Assembly (NCBI RefSeq): GCF_003382685.1 | Contig: NZ_KZ859509.1 | Coordinates: 1 to 64,000, forward strand | DNA length: 64,000 nt | Source of the DNA: Halorussus litoreus | Lineage (GTDB): Archaea; Halobacteriota; Halobacteria; Halobacteriales; Haladaptataceae | Reading direction: 5' to 3' | Shown here: piece after piece, positions 43,700-52,185 of the stretch | How positions within the stretch are numbered: the stretch's first letter is position 1 | Layout of the letters: each line of letters starts with the position of its first letter | Notes under the pieces: model-generated | Seen by the model: only the letters and a program-made list of their open reading frames with translations | The model's database searches: none | Told to the model about the DNA's origin: nothing | Made by a program: the position numbers and the translations under genes

Positions 43700-44152
43700 T
43701 CACTCCTCGACAGACTCCACGCGCATCAGCGGATACCCATCCTCCATCTCCATCCGGGTGACGACCTCCACGCCCTCCTGTTCGACGACGATTTCGACCT
43801 CCATGAAGCGTCCTGTGAGTTCCGTATACCCACCGGAGGACGCTTCCTCGCCTTCGGCGAGACTGCCTCCTCCGATCTCCCCCTCGCTGTCGCTCGCGGG
43901 AACGTGATCGATCTCCGCGGCCAGTTTCTCGGTCAGAATTTCGACAGTCACGGCCTCGCAGAACGGCTGGTTCTCGATGGCCTTTTCCATCGCGGTTTCG
44001 AGGCTCGCCGCACTGTCAGGACTGACCGGCGTGCCCGCGAACTGGTGGTAGAGCGCGCCGAACTTGATGCCCGCCTCGAAACAGGCCGCGTCGCGGTCGG
44101 TGGGCGGCGCGCCCTCGTCGGTCGGCGAGTCGTCGGGGTCAGTGGAATCCAT
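43700..44152 (-). CDS. mptD: Archaeal dihydroneopterin aldolase (MptD-like)
   Basis: 150 residues. AACFEAGIKFGALYHQFAGTPVSPDSAASLETAMEKAIENQPFCEAVTVEI is the signature of the archaeal MptD family, which cleaves 7,8-dihydroneopterin to 6-hydroxymethyl-dihydropterin in folate or methanopterin synthesis. A Ser/Gly/Glu-rich insertion (about residues 85-110) interrupts the fold, a haloarchaeal feature; then YTELTGRFMEVEIVVEQEGVEVVTRMEMEDGYPLMRVE completes it. Divergent from aIF2-beta. Confidence 0.8.
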   Translation of the reverse strand: MDSTDPDDSPTDEGAPPTDRDAACFEAGIKFGALYHQFAGTPVSPDSAASLETAMEKAIENQPFCEAVTVEILTEKLAAEIDHVPASDSEGEIGGGSLAEGEEASSGGYTELTGRFMEVEIVVEQEGVEVVTRMEMEDGYPLMRVESVEE

Positions 44153-44257
44153 ACCCGGGACGACGCGCGCCGAGCGATTAAAGCGGCGTGGTCCAGCCTC
44201 GGTTCGTGGTTCGGTTCATCACGGAATACCTTTGAGTGTTGCCCGCCTTCCACCTGC

Positions 44258-44866
44258 ATGGACTACGGATCGAACCTCGACCGAGCGATGGACGAGACCC
44301 CCGACTTCGAGGGTCAGGACGAGCGGTTCAGCTACCCCAACGCGGACGCCCAGAAGGACGGTGCGTTCACGCGACTCACGAATCTCGACGACATCGCGGA
44401 CGCCCTCGACCGCGACCCCGAGCACGTCCACAGCGCGCTCCAGCGCGAACTCGGCACGAACGGGAAGTTCGAGGACGGCCGCGCCCGGTACAACGGCACC
44501 TTCTCCGGATCGGACTTCGACGCCGCGCTCGACAGCTACGTCGAGGAGTTCGTGCTCTGCTCGGAGTGCGGGCTGCCCGACACCCGCCTCGTGCGCGAGA
44601 ACCGTAATCTGATGCTCCGGTGTGACGCCTGCGGGGCGTTCCGCCCGGTCACCAAGCGCTCGACCCAGACCCAGAATCAGAACCGCGACGCCGTCGAGGA
44701 GGGCGCGACCTACGAGGTCAAGATCACCGGAACGGGCCGCAAGGGCGACGGCGTGGCCGAGAAGGGCAAGTACACCATCTTCGTCCCCGGCGCACAGGAA
44801 GGCGACGTGGTGCAGATTTACATCAAGAACATCAGCGGAAATCTCGCGTTCGCGCGACTCGCCTGA
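44258..44866 (+). CDS. Translation initiation factor aIF2 subunit beta with C-terminal TRAM domain
   Basis: 202 residues. The aIF2-beta core (RFSYPNADAQKDGAFTRLTNLDDIADALDRDPEHVHSALQRELGTNGKFED) is followed by the zinc ribbon CSECGLPDTRLVRENRNLMLRCDACG. From about 140 a TRAM domain is fused (YEVKITGTGRKGDGVAEKGKYTIFVPGAQEGDVVQIYIKNISGNLAFARL), an RNA-binding beta barrel. The TRAM fusion is known in haloarchaeal aIF2-beta. The factor is part of the GTPase complex that delivers initiator tRNA. Confidence 0.95.
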   Translation: MDYGSNLDRAMDETPDFEGQDERFSYPNADAQKDGAFTRLTNLDDIADALDRDPEHVHSALQRELGTNGKFEDGRARYNGTFSGSDFDAALDSYVEEFVLCSECGLPDTRLVRENRNLMLRCDACGAFRPVTKRSTQTQNQNRDAVEEGATYEVKITGTGRKGDGVAEKGKYTIFVPGAQEGDVVQIYIKNISGNLAFARLA

Positions 44867-44935
44867 GTCGGCGTCTCTCCTGTAGTTCTCTCGATTTCGC
44901 GTCCGATTCTCCCGATTCTCCCCATCCTCTCCTGC

Positions 44936-45802
44936 CTACTCGACCAGTCGCTCGATCTCCGTGACGAGGATGCCGCTCGCGCCGACCGACTGCAGCTCGT
45001 TTATCGTCTCGAACACGTCGCGCTCGTCGACGACCGCGTGGACCGCGACCATTCCCTCTTTCTCGCCGTTCGCGCCGCCCTCGACGTTCATCACGGTCGG
45101 GCCGCCGAGTCCCGGAATCACGTCCCGGACCTCGTCGAGGCGTTCCTCGGGCGCGTTCATCATCAGGTAACGCTTGCCGTCGGCCGACAGCACCGACCGG
45201 AGCGCCATCACGATCTGCTCGACCTTCGGCTCGTCGACCACGTCCTCGCGGGCGAACAGGTGGACCGAACTCGACAGCACCTCGTCCACGATCGCGAGTC
45301 GGTTGACCTTCAGGGTCGTCCCCGTGCTGGTGATGTCGATGATGGCGTCGGCCATCTCGACGTGCGGGGTCAGCTCGGTCGCGCCGCTGACCTCCACGAC
45401 GTCGACCTCGACGTCCTGCTCCGCGAAGTACCGCTCGGCGATGTGAGGGAATTCGGTCGCGACGGTCTTGCCCGCCACGTCCGCGACGCTCCGGATGTCG
45501 CCGTCCTCCGGTGCCGCGAGCACGAGGCGACACTGGCCGAACTCGAGGTCGAGCAGGTCCACGACGTTCCCGGGGTCGGCCTCCCGATGCTGGTCGAGAC
45601 CGGTGATGCCCACGTCGGCCGCGCCGTCGCTGACGTACTCGGGGATGTCGGCGGCGCGAGCGAACAGCAGCGTGACCTCGGGGTCGACCGTGTCGGCGTA
45701 CAGTTTTCGGTCCGCGCCATCCACGGCGTGCAGGCCCGCGCGTTCGAGCAGTTCCATCGACGGGTCGTGGAGTCGGCCTTTGTTCGGGACGGCGATCCTC
45801 AT
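44936..45802 (-). CDS. hisG: ATP phosphoribosyltransferase HisG (long form)
   Basis: 288 residues, first enzyme of histidine synthesis. [23 protein letters not shown], the phosphate loop [13 protein letters not shown], and a C-terminal regulatory domain of about 70 residues ([31 protein letters not shown]) identify the long, hexameric form that is inhibited by histidine without HisZ. It stands alone, downstream-convergent with aIF2-beta. Confidence 0.96.
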   Translation of the reverse strand: MRIAVPNKGRLHDPSMELLERAGLHAVDGADRKLYADTVDPEVTLLFARAADIPEYVSDGAADVGITGLDQHREADPGNVVDLLDLEFGQCRLVLAAPEDGDIRSVADVAGKTVATEFPHIAERYFAEQDVEVDVVEVSGATELTPHVEMADAIIDITSTGTTLKVNRLAIVDEVLSSSVHLFAREDVVDEPKVEQIVMALRSVLSADGKRYLMMNAPEERLDEVRDVIPGLGGPTVMNVEGGANGEKEGMVAVHAVVDERDVFETINELQSVGASGILVTEIERLVE

Positions 45803-45980
45803 GTGTTGGGTCGAGGTTCGCGTTCCCGGGGGAACTACCTTTCGTCACACAGCAAGGCTCGCCGATAATCAGTTCAGTTTCGGTTTTTGGAGGTGTTCTT
45901 CGCAGTCATCGACTTCTGACTGGGAGTCGGGAGCTGTGCGAGTAGTTAGGGGTCCATCCGGGAACCGGGAAGAACCGGGA

Positions 45981-46152
45981 AGCAGTTAGCTACTGCTTGC
46001 GCCTCGGAGAGACCGCGACCGCACAACACCGCGACCGCGAGCCTCACGCCTCCCCAGCCGCCTCACTTCCTCACTGCGTTCGGTCGTTCGTCCCTCGCAC
46101 GCTAGGGCACGACGCGCGAACGCGTCGCGGCCAAACGCACGCCGGACGGTTA
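45981..46152. repeat. Inverted-repeat element, copy B (right half)
   Basis: Begins with GTTAGCTACTGC, near the element core, then GCCTCGGAGAGACCGCG, CCTCACGCCTCCCCAGCCGC, and ends in CGCACGCCGGACGGTTA, matching the right half of copy A. The left arm is absent or very diverged. The rest of the 640-bp gap (45803-46445) shows no gene. Confidence 0.65.
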
Positions 46153-46445
46153 CTTCACCGAGCGCAATCGGTGGTTCGTCCAAAGGTTCAAGTACGAAAG
46201 CGGGACGAAACCGGCCCGTGACCTGAATCCGGCCGGAGCGCCCCAGCGGTCGCGCGGTGCGCAGCGCTCCGGGTGTGCATCGCTTCGCGACGCGAGACGT
46301 CGAGCGGCGACGCCGCGAGACGCGAACGCCAGCGCGCCGCCTGTCAGCCCTCAGTTCGCCAGTCGGTCGTCTGTCCCGCGAAGGCGTCCCGTTCGCGCTG
46401 GACCGAAGGACAATCGATTTGGTCCCGGCGCGAACACGCCGCGAC

Positions 46446-47606
46446 ATGGCCCTCCCAGCCGTCGCTGACCCGGTCGCCGTCCCGGACCCGGCGATAGCGG
46501 TCGGCGTCGTCGCCATCCTCTCGTTCGCCGCCGTCCGGCTGTACGCGTGGCGCGCCGCGAAGGAATCCCCGAAGACCGCGATGCGACGACTCCGCATCGC
46601 AGTCGGAGTCGGGACGGTCCTGACGGGGCTGGTCGCGCTGTTCGCCGCGGTCGGAACGGACGCGCTCGACCTGACCGAGGCCGCGCTCCGGGCCGCGAGC
46701 CCTACGCTTGCCGAATCGCCAGTTGGCGCGGTGTTGACGTGGGTTCCGACCATCCTCGGCGTCACGGTCGCAATCGAGGCGAGCTACCTCGGCGCGTTCC
46801 CCTACGTCCGCGAGATTCGGGACCTCGACGTGTCGGCCGCGTCGGCCGCGTGGAGCGTGGCGAAGATCGTCGGCCTCTTCTTCGCGCTGATGATCGCCGT
46901 CATCGGCACGATGAACCTGCTCCCGGCGAGCGCGTTCGCGTCGACGCTCTCGGTACTCGCGTTCCTATTCCTCGTCGCAGCCGTCGTTCTCGGCGTCCAG
47001 CCGTGGATCCTCGCGCTTCTGAACGACGTTCGGGAGCCGACCGACGCCGAGCGCGAGCGCATCGTCGGACTCTGCGAGACGGCGGACGTCTCGGCCCACG
47101 AGATTCGAGTCCTCGACCTCGACTCGAACAGCGTCCCGACCGCCATCCTCGCGGGCCTGCCGGGCCGCCGCCGTCTGCTGGTCACAACCGACTTGCTCGC
47201 GGACCTCGACGACGAAAAAGCGACAGCCGTACTCGCCAGCAAGACCGGCCGCGCGAAACGCTACTACCGGGAGGCCAAGCTGGGCGTCCTCTTCGCCGTC
47301 GCGGCACCCGTCCTCGGGCTGGCCGCTGGTGATCTCCAGCGGCTCACGGGACTGGCCCCCGGCACGCTGGCCCTCGGCATCGTCGCGCTCGCGGTCGTTC
47401 TCCTGTGGCTCGGCAGGCGACTCGTCTACGCCGCGGACGACTACGCGGTCGGGCGGGTCGGCGCGGAGACGTTCGTGGAGACGCTCGAAACGCTGGCCGA
47501 CGACCAGCAGGTCTCCTACGAGTCGGGTCGGCTGCTGAGCCTCCTGCTGATGCGGCCCTCGCTCGGCGACAGGCTCGACCGGCTTTGGGATCGGCTCGAC
47601 GAGTGA
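46446..47606 (+). CDS. M48-like membrane protein lacking the zinc motif
   Basis: 386 residues. Four or five N-terminal transmembrane helices, a soluble part, then two more helices and a C-terminal domain. The stretch SNSVPTAILAGLPGRRRLLVTTDLLADLDDEKATAVLASKTGRAKRYY aligns with the active-site region of M48 (HtpX/Ste24-like) proteases, where LLxxLxxxExxAVLAHELGH is expected. Here the HExxH is replaced by ASKTG, and the downstream Glu ligand region reads VYAADDYAVGRVG. It is therefore probably a catalytically dead M48 relative. Start ATG 46446 is preferred over an in-frame upstream codon because the extra part is Arg-rich and unlike a membrane-protein leader. Confidence 0.75.
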   Translation: MALPAVADPVAVPDPAIAVGVVAILSFAAVRLYAWRAAKESPKTAMRRLRIAVGVGTVLTGLVALFAAVGTDALDLTEAALRAASPTLAESPVGAVLTWVPTILGVTVAIEASYLGAFPYVREIRDLDVSAASAAWSVAKIVGLFFALMIAVIGTMNLLPASAFASTLSVLAFLFLVAAVVLGVQPWILALLNDVREPTDAERERIVGLCETADVSAHEIRVLDLDSNSVPTAILAGLPGRRRLLVTTDLLADLDDEKATAVLASKTGRAKRYYREAKLGVLFAVAAPVLGLAAGDLQRLTGLAPGTLALGIVALAVVLLWLGRRLVYAADDYAVGRVGAETFVETLETLADDQQVSYESGRLLSLLLMRPSLGDRLDRLWDRLDE

Positions 47607-47691
47607 CGAGGACGCCTGTCGGCGGTCGAACTCGCACTTCGCACCGGTCGAACCCGATGGATTGACACGCCGGGCGCGAGAAGGCCGACGC

Positions 47692-48990
47692 ATGACTACC
47701 CTGCGAATCGCTGGCGGCGAGGTGCTCCGACCGGACGCGTCCGTCGAGTCGGCCGACGTGCTGGTCGACGCAGACGAGGGCGAGATCCTCGCGGTCGACG
47801 ACCCCGAGAACGTGCCCGAGGGCGACCACCGCCTCGACGCCGACGGCGGACTGGTGATGCCCGGGCTGGTGAACGCCCACACTCACGTCGCGATGACGCT
47901 CTTGCGAGGCTACGCCGACGACAAGGAACTCGACGCGTGGCTCCGGGAGGACATCTGGCCGGTCGAAGGCGAGTTGACCCCGGAGGACGTACGCGCCGGG
48001 ACCGAGCTCGGCCTCGTGGAGATGATCAAGTCCGGGACCACCGCGTTCGCGGACATGTACTTCCACGTTGGCGAAGTCGCCGACGCCGTGGCCGAGTCGG
48101 GGCTGCGCGCCCGACTCGGCCACGGCGTCGTCACGGTCGGCAAGGACGAGGAGGCCGCGCGCGAGGACCTCGAAACCGGCCTGGAAGTCGCCCGGGAGTA
48201 CGACGGCGCGGCAGACGGCCGCATCGAAACGGCGTTCATGCCCCACAGCCTCACGACGGTCGGCGAGGAGTACCTCAGCGAATACGTCTCGAAGGCGCGC
48301 GAGCAAGGGACGCCGATTCACTACCACGCCAACGAGACGACCGACGAGGTCGATCCTATCGTCGACGACGCGGGCCAGCGCCCGCTGGAATACGCCCGCG
48401 AGCTCGACATGACCACCGAGGCCGACTTCGTGGCCCACGGCGTCCACGTCGACGAGACCGAAATCGACCTGCTCGCCGAGTCCGGCACAGCTGTAATCCA
48501 CTGCCCGGCATCGAACATGAAGCTCGCCAGCGGGATGGCTCCGGTCGAGGAACTCCTCGACGCGGGCGTGACGGTCGGCCTCGGCACCGACGGCGCAGCC
48601 TCGAACAACGATCTGGACCTGTTCGACGAGATGCGCGACGCCGCGATGATAGGCAAACTCGCCGCGGACGACGCCAGCGCGGTCCCGGCGGAGGCCGCGG
48701 TCCGGATGGCGACCGCGGGGAGCGCCGACGCGCTCGGGTTCCGGAGCGGCCGAATCGAACCGGGCGCGAACGCCGACCTCGCGGTCGTGGACCTCGACGC
48801 CGCTCACCTGACGCCCCACCACGATCTGGTGAGCCACCTCGCTTACGCGGCCCGCGGGTCGGACGTGCGCCACACCGTCTGCGACGGCGCGGTGCTGATG
48901 CGCGACCGCGAGGTACTGACGCTCGACGAAGAGGCTGTCCGGGAACGCGCCGAGGAGCGGGCCGCGGCCGCGGTCGAGCGCACGGAGTGA
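47692..48990 (+). CDS. mtaD: 5-methylthioadenosine/S-adenosylhomocysteine deaminase
   Basis: 432-residue amidohydrolase-fold deaminase acting on SAH, MTA or related nucleosides. The metal site is shown by VNAHTHVAMTL near residue 62, IHYHANET near 210, AHGVHVDETEIDLLAESGTAVIHCPASNMKLASG, and GTDGAASNNDLDLFDEM. SAH hydrolase lies only 1.7 kb downstream, so this locus offers two routes to clear SAH, the inhibitory product of methyl transfer. Start ATG 47692; an in-frame ATG 30 bp upstream is less likely. Confidence 0.92.
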   Translation: MTTLRIAGGEVLRPDASVESADVLVDADEGEILAVDDPENVPEGDHRLDADGGLVMPGLVNAHTHVAMTLLRGYADDKELDAWLREDIWPVEGELTPEDVRAGTELGLVEMIKSGTTAFADMYFHVGEVADAVAESGLRARLGHGVVTVGKDEEAAREDLETGLEVAREYDGAADGRIETAFMPHSLTTVGEEYLSEYVSKAREQGTPIHYHANETTDEVDPIVDDAGQRPLEYARELDMTTEADFVAHGVHVDETEIDLLAESGTAVIHCPASNMKLASGMAPVEELLDAGVTVGLGTDGAASNNDLDLFDEMRDAAMIGKLAADDASAVPAEAAVRMATAGSADALGFRSGRIEPGANADLAVVDLDAAHLTPHHDLVSHLAYAARGSDVRHTVCDGAVLMRDREVLTLDEEAVRERAEERAAAAVERTE

Positions 48991-49180
48991 CCCGTCGTTC
49001 TCCTCGCTAACCTGCCAGTTCGGTTGCGGAAACGCGCCGTTGAAGATACCGCTTGAACGGTGAGAACTATTTTTGAACAGTTTAACGGATTCTCGTCGCC
49101 TCTCACGCAAAGGATGAACGCTGCGAACGAGATGTACGGCAATCGGGGTTTAATCGGTCATTTCCCATAGGACCGAGTGC

Positions 49181-50059
49181 ATGACATCGAAGAAATCGCT
49201 GCTCGCCGTGGCACTCGCGGGACTGCTCGTCCTGTCGAGCCTCGCGGCCGCGGACGTCGCACCGAGCGCAGCCATGGACGCAACTGGCAACGATCTGACG
49301 GTCGGCGTCGAGAACGTCGGCAACGACGGCGCGACGGTGACGGTGACGCAGAACGACACCGCGGTCGAGAACGCCTCGGTGACCGTGGCAACGACCGACG
49401 ACGAATCGTACGCGGGCACGGGCGAGTACGAGACCGGCGAGAACGGGACCGTCTCGCTCCCGGAACCGGAAGAGAACGTGAGCGTGGACGTTACGGCCGC
49501 GAAGGACAACGCCACCGGCTCCACGACCGCGACGATCACCGCCGCCGGTGACGGATCCGACGACGGCGACGACCCGGACGAGTCCGACGACGAGTCGTTC
49601 GGACAGATCGTCTCGTCGTACGTCCACGAGATGCTGAACGCGAGCGACGACGGCGGCCCCATCGGACAGGTCGTCTCGGAGTTCGTGACCGAGAACAACC
49701 CCGGTAACGCCGACGAGAACCGCCCGGACCACGCGGGCCAACCCGACGACGCCGGCCCCGACGAGGGTGACGACGCGGAGAACGAAACCGACGAGAACGA
49801 GACCGAGGAGGACGGCGAGCGCGGCCCGCCCGACCACGCGGGTAACGACGACAAGCACGACGACCACAAGCAGAAGAACGACCAAGAGGACGGCGACGAG
49901 ACGGACGACGAGGAGACCGACGATGAAGAGACCGAGCAGAGCGACGAAGAGGACGAAACCGAGGACGATTCGGACGACGAAGAAGATGACGAGGAGGACG
50001 ACGATGACGACGGATCGCAGGGTCCGCCGGACCACGCTGGCAACGGTAACGGCAACTGA
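49181..50059 (+). CDS. Secreted, extremely acidic protein with PPDHAGN repeats
   Basis: 292 residues. MTSKKSLLAVALAGLLVLSS and LAAADVA form a signal peptide. A beta-rich domain follows (NDLTVGVENVGNDGATVTVTQNDTAV to about 115), then helices DESFGQIVSSYVHEMLN and IGQVVSEFVTENN. The C-terminal half is Asp/Glu-rich with three PDHAG motifs (RPDHAGQPDDAG, GPPDHAGNDDKHDDH, GPPDHAGNGNGN). It may bind divalent cations or act in the cell envelope. No anchor is visible, so it is probably released. No known homologue that I can name. Confidence 0.75.
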   Translation: MTSKKSLLAVALAGLLVLSSLAAADVAPSAAMDATGNDLTVGVENVGNDGATVTVTQNDTAVENASVTVATTDDESYAGTGEYETGENGTVSLPEPEENVSVDVTAAKDNATGSTTATITAAGDGSDDGDDPDESDDESFGQIVSSYVHEMLNASDDGGPIGQVVSEFVTENNPGNADENRPDHAGQPDDAGPDEGDDAENETDENETEEDGERGPPDHAGNDDKHDDHKQKNDQEDGDETDDEETDDEETEQSDEEDETEDDSDDEEDDEEDDDDDGSQGPPDHAGNGNGN

Positions 50060-50174
50060 GTAGTTTCGATCCGCTGATATTCGCTGTTCTTCTGTTTTTC
50101 GTAGGAGTCAGCTTCGTTCGTCTCTTCTGATTCTCGAAATCCAGTATGTTGAGCATACTTGACTTTTGAAATCC

Positions 50175-50529
50175 GGCGCGCGCGCGAGCAACGCGCGCGA
50201 GGGACGACCGAGCGCAGCGAGGGAGGAGGTTGGGGAGGTGTGAGGTTGCGGCGACTCCTATGTACCGGCAGAAGCTAGCTTCGTGATTCTTTGATTGACT
50301 GGTCGGGCTGAGCTAGCTACTGCCTCGACATATGGGAACCGCACAGCACCGCACCGCGACAGCCTCGTCCTCCCCAGCCGCCTGCGTTGCTCGGCCTCCG
50401 TTTCACTCCGGCCTACGCTACTCGACCCTCGCGCGATTTGGCGCGACACGAGGCACCGGCAGACAACCCGCGTCTGCCGAGCAGTCGGTCGCTCCGCTCC
50501 CGACAACCGCGCCAGCACGCGCCGGGTGG
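50175..50529. repeat. Long imperfect inverted-repeat element, copy C (full, with insertion)
   Basis: The left end GCGCGCGCGCGAGCAACGCG with CGAGGGACGA matches copy A. The core has AGAAGCTAGCTTC (from 50270) and GAGCTAGCTACTGCC (from 50310) as imperfect inverted arms; the right end is CGCGCCAGCACGCGCCGGGT. About 45 bp are extra near 50452-50505 compared with copy A. It occupies most of the 618-bp gap between the acidic-protein gene and ahcY; no gene seen in it. Confidence 0.8.
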
Positions 50530-50677
50530 AATGCCACACCGAGCGTGACGAGCGGAAATCAGTCTCGCGCGACCTGAGGACGTGATCATAAGAAGCGACG
50601 AACGAAGTCCAACCTGCTATCCCGCATTTCAGTCCGCCTTCGGTAGCGTTTTGAGCGCGGTGGCCCTCAGTTCGTGT

Positions 50678-51961
50678 ATGACGGACTACCCGACGATCAG
50701 CGAGCGGGTCGACGACCTCGCTACTGCTCGCACTGAGGGCCACCGGAAGATGGACTGGGCGCGCGAACACATGCCGATCCTGACCGCGCTGCAGGCCGAG
50801 TTCGAGGCCGAGCAGCCGCTGGCCGACCAGCGCATCGGGATGGCGATGCACGTCGAGGCCAAGACCGCCGTGCTGGTCGAGACCCTCGCCGACGGCGGCG
50901 CGGAGGTCGCCATCACCGGCTGCAACCCGCTGTCGACCCACGACGACGTGAGCGCTGCGCTCGACGAGCACCCGAACATCACCTCCTACGCCGAGCACGG
51001 CGTCGACGACGAGGCGTACTACGGAGCCATCGAGGCGGTCATCGCCCACGAGCCGACGATCACGGTCGACGACGGGATGGACCTCGTGGCGGCCATCCAC
51101 GAGGACTACCCCGAACTCATCGACTCTATCGTCGGCGGGGCCGAGGAGACCACCACGGGCGTCCACCGACTGCGCGCGATGGACGAGGACGGCGAGCTGA
51201 AGTACCCCGTCTTCGCCGTGAACGACACGCCGATGAAGCGGCTGTTCGACAACGTCCACGGCACGGGCGAGTCCTCGCTGGCCAACATCGCGATGACCAC
51301 GAACCTCTCGTGGGCGGGCAAGGACGTGGTCGTCGCGGGCTACGGCGACTGCGGCCGCGGCGTCGCAAAGAAGGCCTCGGGCCAGAACGCGAACGTCGTC
51401 GTTACCGAGGTCGAGCCCCGCCGCGCGCTGGAGGCGCACATGGAGGGCTACGACGTGATGCCGATGAACGAGGCCGCGGAGATCGGCGACGTGTTCCTCA
51501 CGACCACGGGCAACCGCGACGTCATCACTCGGGAGGACTTCGAGAAGATGGACGACGGCGTCCTGCTCGCGAACGCGGGTCACTTCGACGTGGAGGTCAA
51601 CCTCGACCAGCTCTCGGAGCTGGCGGTCGACCAGCGCGAGGCCCGCGATGGCGTCCGGGAGTACGAGATGGCGGACGGCCGCAGGCTCAACGTCCTCGCT
51701 GAGGGCCGGCTCGTGAATCTGGCCTCGCCCATCGCGCTGGGCCACCCGGTCGAGGTGATGGACCAGAGCTTCGGCGTGCAGGCCGCCGCAGTCCGCGAGT
51801 TGGTCGAGAACGGGAAGGCGTACGACGCCGGAGTCCACGACGTGCCCGACGGACTGGACCGCGAAATCGCCGAGATCAAGCTCGACGCCGAGGGCGTCGA
51901 GTACGACGAGCTGACGCCCGAGCAGGCCGAATACATGGACAGCTGGCAGCACGGGACGTGA
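50678..51961 (+). CDS. ahcY: Adenosylhomocysteinase (SAH hydrolase)
   Basis: 427-residue NAD-dependent enzyme that splits S-adenosylhomocysteine into adenosine and homocysteine. The Rossmann NAD motif VVAGYGDCGRGVAKKASG is near residue 214; GCNPLSTHDDVSAAL, GGAEETTTGVHRL and the C-terminal GVHDVPDGLDREIAEIKLDAEGV are family features. It is shorter than the bacterial enzyme, as usual for archaea. Start ATG 50678. The deaminase at 47.7 kb can act on the same substrate. Confidence 0.96.
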   Translation: MTDYPTISERVDDLATARTEGHRKMDWAREHMPILTALQAEFEAEQPLADQRIGMAMHVEAKTAVLVETLADGGAEVAITGCNPLSTHDDVSAALDEHPNITSYAEHGVDDEAYYGAIEAVIAHEPTITVDDGMDLVAAIHEDYPELIDSIVGGAEETTTGVHRLRAMDEDGELKYPVFAVNDTPMKRLFDNVHGTGESSLANIAMTTNLSWAGKDVVVAGYGDCGRGVAKKASGQNANVVVTEVEPRRALEAHMEGYDVMPMNEAAEIGDVFLTTTGNRDVITREDFEKMDDGVLLANAGHFDVEVNLDQLSELAVDQREARDGVREYEMADGRRLNVLAEGRLVNLASPIALGHPVEVMDQSFGVQAAAVRELVENGKAYDAGVHDVPDGLDREIAEIKLDAEGVEYDELTPEQAEYMDSWQHGT

Positions 51962-52050
51962 ATGCGGACTTATTCGTGTAGGTAGTATCTCCACCCGACT
52001 TTGCGTGGTTATCTACGCAAACTTTATGCAACATCGCATACTATCTGTAC

Positions 52051-52149
52051 ATGTCCGGTGGCAAGGAAGACGATGATCCCTCAGTGAAGGGGTATGAGAC
52101 TTCCAGAGCCACCCGCTTGACGGTTCGGAAGACGATGATCCCTCAGTGA
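52051..52149 (+). CDS. Possible small leaderless ORF running through the 41-nt repeats
   Basis: ATG 52051 to TGA 52149 encodes 32 residues beginning MSGGKEDDDPSVKGYETSRA. A TTTATGC box at 52023-52029 lies about 25 bp upstream, right for a leaderless transcript. The frame passes through the first 41-nt repeat and closes inside the second, because the 62-nt spacing is not a multiple of three. Either an unrelated RNA is made here, or a small gene was broken by the repeat. Uncertain. Confidence 0.3.
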   Translation: MSGGKEDDDPSVKGYETSRATRLTVRKTMIPQ

Positions 52150-52167
52150 AGGGGTATGAGACTTCCA
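52065..52167. repeat. Two identical 41-nt direct repeats with 21-nt spacer
   Basis: GGAAGACGATGATCCCTCAG followed by TGAAGGGGTATGAGACTTCCA occurs at 52065-52105 and 52127-52167, identical in all 41 positions. The flanks on both sides differ, so this is not a simple tandem duplication. Each repeat has GGAAG/CTTCC at its ends and CCCT/AGGG inside, so it can fold into a stem. The 3' part GGTATGAGAC resembles ends of CRISPR repeats, but the spacer is shorter than CRISPR spacers and no cas gene is in the window. Confidence 0.8.
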
Positions 52168-52185
52168 ATGCCGTTGAGTGGCGTT

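Noticed and set aside
52065-52167. CRISPR array at the 41-nt repeats
   Set aside because: Only two repeats, a 21-nt gap that is too short for a spacer, no leader and no cas gene in the window. A third, weak match at about 52190 is the coding end of the DUF3800 gene and looks like chance.
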